A DNA stretch of 64,000 bases. Source: CAVONB01 sp963697205 (GTDB lineage Bacteria; Pseudomonadota; Alphaproteobacteria; Rhizobiales; Hyphomicrobiaceae). The notes below the pieces were generated by a model. That model searched no databases and was not told the DNA's origin. It saw nothing but the letters and a program-made list of their open reading frames with translations. A program made the translations under genes and the position numbers. The DNA is taken from NCBI GenBank assembly GCA_963697205.1, contig CAVONB010000007.1, positions 62,001 to 126,000 on the forward strand, given 5' to 3'. Below are positions 8,046-15,623 of the stretch, one piece after another; positions within the stretch are counted from its first letter, which is position 1; each line of letters opens with the position of its first letter.

Positions 8046-8723
8046 TCAGGACGCCTGTTGCGCGGGCGGGACCTCGGTCGGCCGGTAGGCGGCGACCGTC
8101 ACCTTGCCGTCCTGGCCCTGCACCCGCATCTTTAGTGGGCGGCCTTTCAGCGTGGTGTCCTGGAGCTGCTTGAGCATGGGGTTGAGGACGCGGCGATCGC
8201 CGGCGAGCATCACGATCCAGGGGTGGGGGCCGCTGCGCCATTCCTGAACGGCCAGTTTGAAGGGCTGGTCGAGGTCCTGGGACAGGCGCTGGTCGACCTC
8301 GTCGGAGACGCTGGCCCACAATGCCACGGCGACCGGCGTGACGAAGCCTTGGGATTTCGATTGTGCTTCGGCGACCACGAACTGTCCGGTCATCACGGCC
8401 GGCACGACCAGGGCCTCGATGTCGGAGATCGGCTGCTGGCGGAACTGTGGCGAGCGCATGAGGACGCTGACGATTTCGCCGAACGACATCATAAGATGCT
8501 TGGAGGCGGCGGCCCGCTTCTGCAATTCCTCGGCGCTGAGCGCGGGCTGGGGGGCGGCAGTGGTCGAGACACCCGGTGCGCCTGTGGCTGCGGGCGGCTC
8601 GGGCTGGTTCGGCGCCATGGCCGCGCCGAGGTTGCCGCCATCGGCGAAGGCGGGCGGCGGCGGGGGCGCGACCGCTTCGGCTGAATCAGCCTCGGTCTTC
8701 GATTTCTTCGGCCACAGAGCCAT
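8046..8723 (-). CDS. HlyC/RtxC-type toxin-activating lysine acyltransferase family protein, altered active site
   Basis: 225 residues: a Pro/Ala-rich disordered N-terminus (1-65) and a family core at about 78-212. Core matches to HlyC-type proteins are FGEIVSVLMRSP (81-92), VALWASVSDEVD (133-144), EWRSGPHPWIV (161-171) and GRPLKMRVQGQDGKV near 194-208. HlyC transfers fatty acid from acyl-ACP to internal lysines of RTX toxins using a His after the SSP motif and an Asp before W-T-S-G. Here the His position reads Phe94 (SPQFRQQ) with no His from 90 to 102, and the Asp position is Glu161. It lies 1.9 kb beyond the type I secretion genes, which supports a link to protein export. It may be inactive or use other residues. 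Confidence 0.75.
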   Translation of the reverse strand: MALWPKKSKTEADSAEAVAPPPPPAFADGGNLGAAMAPNQPEPPAATGAPGVSTTAAPQPALSAEELQKRAAASKHLMMSFGEIVSVLMRSPQFRQQPISDIEALVVPAVMTGQFVVAEAQSKSQGFVTPVAVALWASVSDEVDQRLSQDLDQPFKLAVQEWRSGPHPWIVMLAGDRRVLNPMLKQLQDTTLKGRPLKMRVQGQDGKVTVAAYRPTEVPPAQQAS

Positions 8724-9229
8724 CAGTGCCTCCCGAGAATTGGTTGATTGGAACGTCGGCGCCTCGCAATGGCAGTCCTGCCGGGTCAGGCTGGCGCATC
8801 AATTGCCTGCGGCACGCCACATCATCGACACTCAGAACCGATGCACGACATGTGCCAGGGTCGACCTGGGCTTGCGCAAATCAGTGGACACGATCACCCT
8901 GGCGTGGCCGCACGCCCGCGATGGCCAAGCAACTGCCGCTCCCCGGCGCATACGCAGCAATTTATGAAGGATGATAGCCGATTTGGGCGGTTCCGGCACG
9001 CCGAATACGTCGGACCGGTGCCGTGGGCGGCCGTCGCGGCCGGCCGGACGGCGGGGATATGTGGCACGAAGAGCGTTCTCCCGGTCGGTCGTGGCCGGCG
9101 TGCCACATCTTGCCAATGCCGGCCTGACCATGCGACTGGACGCAAGCAGAGACCAGAATCGCCAGCGCCCGCCTCGTCCTTGCGTCTTGCCGCTCGGCAA
9201 ACCCAGACGCCCATACGAGACGAGCGGAC
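8724..9229. other. 506-base intergenic region, no gene seen
   Basis: This gap separates the divergent acyltransferase-like gene and parE and must contain both promoters. Short open frames exist on both strands, but none has a ribosome-binding site, family resemblance or the codon pattern of its neighbours. No RNA structure or tRNA was recognised. Confidence 0.5.
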
Positions 9230-11242
9230 ATGGCATCCTCACGTGATCTTTTCGGGAACCTCGCGCGAACGATGAGCGACAAGATCTCCCGTGGCCGCCG
9301 ACCCGCGGAGCCGGTGGCCGGCTATACCGAACAGGATATCGAGGTCCTCGAGGGGCTCGAGCCGGTGCGCCGGCGACCGGGCATGTACATCGGTGGCACC
9401 GATGAAAAGGCGATGCACCATCTGTTCGCAGAGGTCATCGACAACAGCATGGACGAGGCCGTCGCCGGCCATGCCAGCTGGATCGAAGTGCGGCTCGATG
9501 TGGATGGCTTCGTTTCCGTCACCGACAACGGGCGCGGCATCCCTGTCGGCCCGCATCCCAAGTTCAAGTCGAAGAGCGCGCTGGAGGTCGTGATGACCGT
9601 CCTGCATGCCGGCGGCAAGTTCGACGGCAAGGCCTACCAGACGTCGGGCGGCCTGCACGGCGTCGGAGTGTCGGTCGTTAATGCGCTGGCCGAGGAGCTC
9701 GAGGTGCAGGTCGCGCGCGACCAGCAGCTCTATCGCATGGTGTTTTCGCGCGGCGAGCCGCAGACCAAGCTGGAGAAGCTCGGCCAGATCATGAACCGGC
9801 GCGGCACCAAGGTGCGCTTCAAGCCGGATCCGCAGATCTTCGGCAAGGGGGCCGCGTTCAAGCCCGAGCGCCTGATGTCGATGGCGCGGTCAAAGGCCTA
9901 TCTGTTCGGCGGCGTGGAAATCCGCTGGTCGTGCGCGCCCGAGCTGATCAAGGACGCCACGCCCGCGGAAGCCGTGTTCCATTTCCCCGGCGGTCTCAAG
10001 GACTACCTGGAGGCCTCGATCGCGGGCCAGACGCGCGTTGCCAAGGATATCTTCGCGGGCCGGGTGGAGCGCGAGGGCAAGCACGGCTCCGTGGAGTGGG
10101 CGGTGGCCTGGATCGCGGACGCGGACGGCTTCACACGCTCTTACTGCAACACGATCCCTACAGGGGAGGGCGGCACCCACGAAGCCGGCTTCCGCCAGGC
10201 GCTCTACAAGGGGCTCAGGGCCTACGGCGAGCTCACCGGCAACAAGAAGGCCCAGCAGATCGTCGCTGAGGACGTGATGTCGACGGCGGCCGCGATGATG
10301 TCGGTGTTCATCCGCGAGCCCGAGTTCCAGGGCCAGACCAAGGACAAGCTCGCTACGCAGGAGGCGACGCGGATCGTCGAGACGGCGGTACGCGATGCGT
10401 TCGACCATTGGCTGGCCGACAGCCCGCAACAGGCCACCAAGCTGCTCGAATGGACTGTCGAGCAGGCGGAAGATCGCCTCAAACGGCGGCGCGAGAAGGA
10501 GGTCGGTCGCCAGTCCGCCACGCGCAAGCTTCGGCTGCCCGGCAAGCTTGCCGACTGCACGATCCAGCAGGCCGCGGGCACGGAGATCTTCATCGTCGAG
10601 GGCGATTCGGCCGGTGGCAGCGCCAAGAGCGCACGCGATCGCGAGACGCAGGCGATCCTGCCGCTGCGCGGCAAGATCCTCAACGTCGCCAACGCCTCGT
10701 CGGCCAAGCTCGCCCAGAACCAGCTGCTTTCCGACCTGATCCTGGCGCTGGGCGTGGGCACGGGCGTCAAGTATCGCGACGAGGATCTGCGTTACGAGCG
10801 CGTGATCATCATGACGGACGCTGACATCGACGGCGCGCACATCGCCTCGCTGCTGATCACGTTCTTCTACCAGGAGATGCCGAAGCTGATCGAGGAAGGG
10901 CACCTCTATCTGGCCGTGCCGCCTCTCTACAAGCTCAAGCAGGGCACGCGCCACGTCTATGCGCTCGACGAGGCACATCGCAAAGCGTTGATCGCGTCGG
11001 AGTTCAAGGCGAACCAGAAGGTCGAGGTTCAGCGGTTCAAGGGGCTTGGCGAAATGAACGCCAGCGAGCTGAAAGAGACTACGATGGACCGCTCCAATCG
11101 CCGCCTGCTGCGCGTGCAGATCGGCGAGGGCGATCGCAGCTCGATCGCCGAGGCGGTGAATGCGCTGATGGGATCGAAGCCTGAAGCGCGATTCCGCTTC
11201 ATCCAGGAGCATGCGGCGTTCGCCAAGGACCTGGATATCTGA
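9230..11242 (+). CDS. parE: DNA topoisomerase IV subunit B
   Basis: 670 residues, type IIA topoisomerase ATPase subunit. A GHKL ATPase domain (about 35-240) shows EVIDNSMDEA, TDNGRGIPV and TSGGLHGVGVSVVNAL. A transducer domain follows, then the TOPRIM domain with EGDSAGGSAK and IIMTDADIDGAHI, and the C-terminal end RFKGLGEMNASELKETTMD. It works with ParC to decatenate daughter chromosomes. ParE rather than GyrB is chosen from the short insert-free C-terminal half and the GLEPVRRRPGMYIGGTDEKAMHHLF start. An alternative ATG lies at 9272 (MSDKISRGRR); neither start has a strong ribosome site. Confidence 0.95.
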   Translation: MASSRDLFGNLARTMSDKISRGRRPAEPVAGYTEQDIEVLEGLEPVRRRPGMYIGGTDEKAMHHLFAEVIDNSMDEAVAGHASWIEVRLDVDGFVSVTDNGRGIPVGPHPKFKSKSALEVVMTVLHAGGKFDGKAYQTSGGLHGVGVSVVNALAEELEVQVARDQQLYRMVFSRGEPQTKLEKLGQIMNRRGTKVRFKPDPQIFGKGAAFKPERLMSMARSKAYLFGGVEIRWSCAPELIKDATPAEAVFHFPGGLKDYLEASIAGQTRVAKDIFAGRVEREGKHGSVEWAVAWIADADGFTRSYCNTIPTGEGGTHEAGFRQALYKGLRAYGELTGNKKAQQIVAEDVMSTAAAMMSVFIREPEFQGQTKDKLATQEATRIVETAVRDAFDHWLADSPQQATKLLEWTVEQAEDRLKRRREKEVGRQSATRKLRLPGKLADCTIQQAAGTEIFIVEGDSAGGSAKSARDRETQAILPLRGKILNVANASSAKLAQNQLLSDLILALGVGTGVKYRDEDLRYERVIIMTDADIDGAHIASLLITFFYQEMPKLIEEGHLYLAVPPLYKLKQGTRHVYALDEAHRKALIASEFKANQKVEVQRFKGLGEMNASELKETTMDRSNRRLLRVQIGEGDRSSIAEAVNALMGSKPEARFRFIQEHAAFAKDLDI

Positions 11243-11254
11243 GGTTCAGCCGCC

Positions 11255-11272
11255 GGGCGGACGCATCCGCCC
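11255..11272. terminator. bidirectional hairpin between parE and the hybrid kinase gene
   Basis: A perfect GGGCGGA / TCCGCCC stem with a four-base loop (CGCA) sits in the 38-base gap between two convergent stop codons. There is no T run, but position and strength fit a shared transcription terminator. Confidence 0.6.
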
Positions 11273-11280
11273 GTTCCGGG

Positions 11281-13557
11281 CTATGCCACGCGCGCGACCA
11301 CCTCGCGCTCCAGCGCGTCGAGCAGGGCGATCAGCTTGTCCCAGTCGATGGGTTTGGCCATGTGGTCGGTCATGCCCGCGTCGATGCACTGCTGACGGTC
11401 GTCGCGCATCGCGTTGGCGGTCAGGCCGATGACGGGCACGTCGCGGCCGTTGGGCATCTCCCGGATACGACGCGTCGCCTCCAGGCCGTCAAGCTGCGGC
11501 ATGTTCACGTCCATGAGGATGACGTCATAGACGTTGGATTCGACGCGCGCGGTGGCCATCAGCCCGTCCGCCACGAGATCGATGGTGTAGCCGGCCGTTG
11601 CCAGCATGGCTGTCGCCACACGCTGATTGGGCTCATTGTCCTCGGCCATCAGGATGCGCAGCTGCTTGCCGTCCGGGCGCAGGGCCTTTCGCGCGGCAGG
11701 GCGGGCGGATGGTGGCGCTGCGTTCTCCGACAGACGCTTGCGCAATCGCTCGAAGCCGGAGCGCAGAATGGGTCGGGACATCTGCTCGTCGAACATGTCG
11801 GCGAGGTCGCGGCCTTCGGGCGTGTCGCTGTCGAGCAGGACGGTGAGCGGGGCGGCGCGGCTCTTGTCGGCGCGCAGGCGGAGCAGCAGTGCTTCGGGCG
11901 CGCTGCCGCAGGCGAGGCTGTCGAAGATCATGCAGCTGCACGGCGTCAGCTCGTGAGCAGCCAAGGCCTCCGCCATCGTCGCGGCGGCCACGACTTCGCC
12001 ACCGCAAGCGGCGGCGTAGGCATGCAGGACGTCGGCGACCGCCGGATTCGGCGTGACCGTGAGAATGCGACTTCCGTTGAGCGACTGGGACAGGCGCCGG
12101 GTGATCGCCTCGGTCGTCGGGTTGACGTCGCCTGCAGGTACGCGGAATGCGAACGTGCTGCCGATGCCGGCCTCTGAGCGGCAGCTGATCGTGCCACCCA
12201 TCAGCGACACGAGCTCCTTGCACAAGGCGAGGCCCAGGCCCGTGCCACCGTACTTGCGGGTGGTCGAGGCATCGACCTGGGTGAACTTGCGGAAGAGCTG
12301 GCTAACTTTCTCTTCAGGGATGCCGATGCCGGTGTCGGCAACGTGGAACTCCAGCCAGAGCTTGCCGCGCTGGGTTTTTGGCAGGGCGCTGATGACGACG
12401 GAGCCCTCGCCGGTGAACTTGACGGCGTTGCCGACGAGGTTGGTCAGCACCTGCTTGACCCGCAGGGGATCACCGCTTGCCAGGCGTGCGATGGTGGGAT
12501 CGATGAAGGCAGAGATTTCCAGCCCCTTGGCTGCAGCCGATGGGGCGAGGAGCTTGACCACATCCTCGACCAGCGGGGTCGGCTCGTACTCGATGTCCTC
12601 GATCTCGAGGCGACCGGCCTCGATCTTCGACAGATCCAGGACGTCGTTGATGAGGCCGAGCAGGCTCTCGCCGGACGTCTTGATGGTATCGATGTAGCTC
12701 AGCTGGGCGTCGTCGACGGCGGTCCGTTCGAGCACGCGGACCATGCCGAGGATGCCGTTCAGGGGCGTCCTGAGCTCGTGGCTCATGGTCGCCAGGAAAC
12801 TCGATTTGGCGCGGTTGGCGGCTTCCGCATCGGCGACCGCCTGGCGGAGAAGCTGCTCGGCCTGCTGACGCTTGGTGATGTCGTGGAAGGCGACGACCTG
12901 TCCGCCGCCGGGCACGGCACCGACGCTGATCTCGAAGGTGTTGCCGTGTCCGTTCGTGAACTCCTCGGACATGCGGCCGGCGTCGGACAGCCGGCTCAGC
13001 GCAGCGGCGACGACGCCGCTGGTCATGCCGACCGTGTCCTCGGGCAGTTCCAAGGCGCGCAGGGCCTGCCGGTTCCACACGATCGGTGCGCCCGCGCCGT
13101 CCAGCGCGATCATGCCGGCGAGTGCGTTGCCGAGCACGGAATTGAGCAGAGACCAGCGCTGGGCGTGCTGGCAGGCGTAGCGGATGGAGCGATCGAGCAG
13201 CTCTTCCGTCAGGCTGTCCTTGACGAGGTAGTCGGCGGCGCCGGCCTCCTGCGCGGCCAGATCGATGTCGGGATCGCGCAGGCCGGTGAGCAGGATCATC
13301 GGACAGTTGGGATAGAGCGGACCGACCTGGGAGATGAACTCCAGTCCGGTACGTTCGGCGATGCGATAGTCAACGAGTGCGACGTCGAAGTGCTGTTCGC
13401 GCAGCTGCTGGCGCGCGCTCTCGTAGGAACCGCTCCAGGCGACATGATAGGCCTGCCCTTCGACCGAACGCAGAAGGTCCTGCGTCAGGAAGAAATCGTC
13501 ACGGTCGTCCTCGACGACGAGGACGTAGGTCGTTCGATCCGTTGGGTGGGCGTTCAT
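11281..13557 (-). CDS. hybrid sensor histidine kinase (REC-PAS-HisKA-HATPase-REC-REC)
   Basis: 758 residues and no membrane helix. Domains in order: receiver at 10-130 with phospho-acceptor Asp63; PAS-like at about 137-230; HisKA with His260 in ATMSHELRTPLNG; HATPase with DTGIGIP and GGTGLGLALCKELV; a degenerate receiver-like domain; and a C-terminal receiver with Asp683 in ILMDVNMPQLDG. The N-terminal receiver suggests it is itself addressed by another kinase, giving a phosphorelay. Its start lies 30 bases after the single-domain response regulator, and both follow the carrier-protein/MBOAT genes on the same strand, so it is probably the last gene of that operon and may regulate it. Confidence 0.93.
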   Translation of the reverse strand: MNAHPTDRTTYVLVVEDDRDDFFLTQDLLRSVEGQAYHVAWSGSYESARQQLREQHFDVALVDYRIAERTGLEFISQVGPLYPNCPMILLTGLRDPDIDLAAQEAGAADYLVKDSLTEELLDRSIRYACQHAQRWSLLNSVLGNALAGMIALDGAGAPIVWNRQALRALELPEDTVGMTSGVVAAALSRLSDAGRMSEEFTNGHGNTFEISVGAVPGGGQVVAFHDITKRQQAEQLLRQAVADAEAANRAKSSFLATMSHELRTPLNGILGMVRVLERTAVDDAQLSYIDTIKTSGESLLGLINDVLDLSKIEAGRLEIEDIEYEPTPLVEDVVKLLAPSAAAKGLEISAFIDPTIARLASGDPLRVKQVLTNLVGNAVKFTGEGSVVISALPKTQRGKLWLEFHVADTGIGIPEEKVSQLFRKFTQVDASTTRKYGGTGLGLALCKELVSLMGGTISCRSEAGIGSTFAFRVPAGDVNPTTEAITRRLSQSLNGSRILTVTPNPAVADVLHAYAAACGGEVVAAATMAEALAAHELTPCSCMIFDSLACGSAPEALLLRLRADKSRAAPLTVLLDSDTPEGRDLADMFDEQMSRPILRSGFERLRKRLSENAAPPSARPAARKALRPDGKQLRILMAEDNEPNQRVATAMLATAGYTIDLVADGLMATARVESNVYDVILMDVNMPQLDGLEATRRIREMPNGRDVPVIGLTANAMRDDRQQCIDAGMTDHMAKPIDWDKLIALLDALEREVVARVA

Positions 13558-13587
13558 AGCGCGGGTTCTTCCGTGTTGGCGATGTCT

Positions 13588-14043
13588 TCACGCGGCCGCG
13601 GGCGGCAGCTCGACGACTTCGATCCAGTAGTGATTGAGGGTGCGCACGACATCGACCAGGCCATCGAACGTGACGGGCTTGGTGATGAAGGAGCTGACGC
13701 CGAGGTCGTAGGTGCGCAGGATGTCCTCCTCCGCCTTCGACGTCGTCAAGACGACGACCGGGATCCGCCGCAAGTTCTGGTCGGCCTTGAGATGCCCCAG
13801 CGCCGTGCGACCGTCCATGCGCGGCATGTTGAGGTCGAGCAGGATCAGGCCCGGGCGCTGACTGATGTCGCGACCGGCGTGCTTACCCTCGCCGCGCAGG
13901 AAGTCGAGCAGCTCCTGGCCGTCCTCCACGTAGGTGCGCGGATTGCTGAGACGGCTCTCCTGGAACGCGTCCTCGATGAGGAGGCGATCGTCGGCGTCGT
14001 CGTCGGCAATCAGAAGCGAGATCGATCTGGTCATCTTTGTCAT
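13588..14043 (-). CDS. single-domain response regulator (Rcp1-like)
   Basis: 151 residues forming one receiver domain: acidic pocket ADDDADDR (13-20), phospho-acceptor Asp70 in LLDLNMPRMDG, Thr near 100 in VVLTTSK and Lys in FITKPV. There is no output domain. The DDADDRLLIEDAF start and HLKAD..LRRIPVVVLT are typical of Rcp1-type regulators paired with phytochrome-like or hybrid kinases. It lies between the carrier protein gene (32 bases upstream) and the hybrid kinase (30 bases downstream). It could exchange phosphate with the kinase's receivers or act by protein contact. Confidence 0.92.
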   Translation of the reverse strand: MTKMTRSISLLIADDDADDRLLIEDAFQESRLSNPRTYVEDGQELLDFLRGEGKHAGRDISQRPGLILLDLNMPRMDGRTALGHLKADQNLRRIPVVVLTTSKAEEDILRTYDLGVSSFITKPVTFDGLVDVVRTLNHYWIEVVELPPAAA

Positions 14044-14074
14044 TGCTATCCCCCGTCTATTTGTGCGCCGGAAA

Positions 14075-14338
14075 TCAGGCTGTCCGGCGCAGCTCGGCCG
14101 CCTCGCTGACGTCGGCGCCCTTGCTGACCAGAAGCCGGCGGATGTCGCCGAGCTTCCGGAGGCTGGCGATCTCGGGCATCGTGAAGCGGACGTGATAGGC
14201 GCTTTCGACGGCGAAGATCACTTCGATGTGGCGCAGCGAATCCCAGCGCGGCGTGTTCTGGGCGTTGGACTCCTCGTCGAGTTCGGAGGGGTCGATGCGC
14301 AGGACATTGCCAATGATCTGATAGAGTTTCATGTTCAT
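14075..14338 (-). CDS. acyl-carrier-like protein (aminoacyl carrier protein)
   Basis: 87 residues, four-helix carrier protein size. The phosphopantetheine attachment site is Ser34 in PRWDSLRHIEV, the D-S-L core of ACP/PCP/DltC families. The downstream FTMPEIASLRKLGDIRRLL helix is typical. It is encoded 49 bases after the amino acid:carrier-protein ligase, the arrangement known for bacterial aa:CP ligases and their dedicated carriers. Inferred role: it holds an amino acid as a thioester for the MBOAT encoded in the same operon, the equivalent of DltC. A fatty-acid ACP role is unlikely because the sequence is divergent and it is outside any fab cluster. Confidence 0.88.
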   Translation of the reverse strand: MNMKLYQIIGNVLRIDPSELDEESNAQNTPRWDSLRHIEVIFAVESAYHVRFTMPEIASLRKLGDIRRLLVSKGADVSEAAELRRTA

Positions 14339-14387
14339 GTCTCCTGGTGATGTTCGAAGTCTGTTCTTGAGTTTCCTGGTATCTGGA

Positions 14388-15600
14388 TCAACCGAACACG
14401 ACGCGGCGGACCGGCTCGGGCCAGCGCGCCTCGTCGAAGCCGTGCTGCGTGAAGGCGGCCAGCACCCAGCGCTCGATGCCGAGGCCGACGCAGCCGGTCT
14501 GAACCGGTGCGCCGTCGGCGCACTTGATGTCGAAGCGGTTGCCGAAGAAGTTGCCGTGCAGGTTGATCGAGCCGCACGCCAGGAGCTTGCGATTGCCGTT
14601 GCCGTCGAGGACGGGAATCTTGATCTCGTTCTTCACTTCCTGGGCGGCCTGCCAGAACTTCTTGGCGGCCGAGACGGTGGCGAAGAAGGGATCGGTGGCG
14701 GTCTGGATTTGCATGTCGAGGTCGAAGTAGCGGGCGAGTTTCTCGACGATCGGGAGCGCGCGCTGGCGCACGTCGCGGCAATAGTCCTCGCTGCCGACGA
14801 AGACGAGCTCGCGGACGTTGAACTCGTACAGGCGGTCCAGGCCGTTGATGTTGCGCGACTCATAGCGGAAGACGCGGCCCATCCAGGTGTGGCATTCGCC
14901 GGTGGCGATCGTCTTGCCCGACAGCGTGGGATAGCAGGGGAAGCAGGCCGCCGGATTGAGGCACATGCCGTCGATGTGGATGTGCTCCTGTGGCGGCAGA
15001 AGAGCGCCTTCGGAGCAGGAGTTGGCGACGCGGAACTCCTCGATGGCGTCGAAGTCCTCGAGCATGTTGCCGACGAAGGTGACGGCGTTGGGGTGGCTGT
15101 CGAAGTAGCCGGCCTTGTGCAGCGTCTCGGCATCGACCAGGGCGGGGAAGTGGCCGTCCTTGGCGGCGAAGGCCTCGGCGTAGAGCTCGCCGGCCTTGTC
15201 GTTGACGAGACGGGCGAGGCGCAGCACGGGGCCGCGAGTAGGCGACCTGGCCCTTGCCGTAGTCGTGCAGCCAGCCGCGTGCGACGAGGCCCTCGTTGAC
15301 GTCGGCCTCGTAGGGGCCCTTGTCGGCGCGCTCGTTCTCGACGAACACCTTGATCTCGAAGCCGGAGATCTGCTTGGCCATGACGGCCAGATAGCGCTCG
15401 GCCTTGTCGACGACGTCGCTCAGGGGAGCGCCGGGGCGCAACACCAGGCGGGCGCTTGCCATGTCAGGATTGACGACGATGCGCTCGATTGACGGCGATA
15501 CGAACACCGATTCCTTCTCGATGTCGCCGGCGACCTCGGGATCGACCGCGCGCGGCAGCGGAAGGGTGAGTTCGCGAATTTCGGTGACGTGCTGGTTCAT
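14388..15600 (-). CDS. amino acid:[carrier protein] ligase, class II aaRS homologue (frameshift in this sequence)
   Basis: Two overlapping frames encode one protein of about 403 residues once a single base is removed from the GGGG run at 15228-15231. Residues 1-124 (from ATG 15600) end ...GQVAYSRP, then VLRLARLVND continues in the second frame. The catalytic part shows class II synthetase motif 2 (FRYESRNINGLDRLYEF) and motif 3 (GCVGLGIERW). Cysteines in GMCLNPAACFPCYP and TGCVG may bind Zn as in archaeal-type SerRS relatives. Characterised homologues adenylate Gly or Ala and load it onto a carrier protein, not tRNA. It is longer than the roughly 330-residue studied enzymes by its N-terminus. 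Sequencing error and real frameshift are both possible. Confidence 0.85.
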
Positions 15601-15623
15601 GTCGGGTTCCCGTATCCCTGGTG

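Noticed and set aside
11281..13557. Phytochrome or light-sensing function for the hybrid kinase because an Rcp1-like regulator is adjacent
   Set aside because: No GAF/PHY bilin-binding region is present in the kinase; the resemblance is limited to the response regulator.
12343..14109. A 588-codon plus-strand frame opposite the kinase and regulator
   Set aside because: It lies across three well-supported minus-strand signalling genes and shows only Gly/Asp/Val/Gln-rich shadow sequence.
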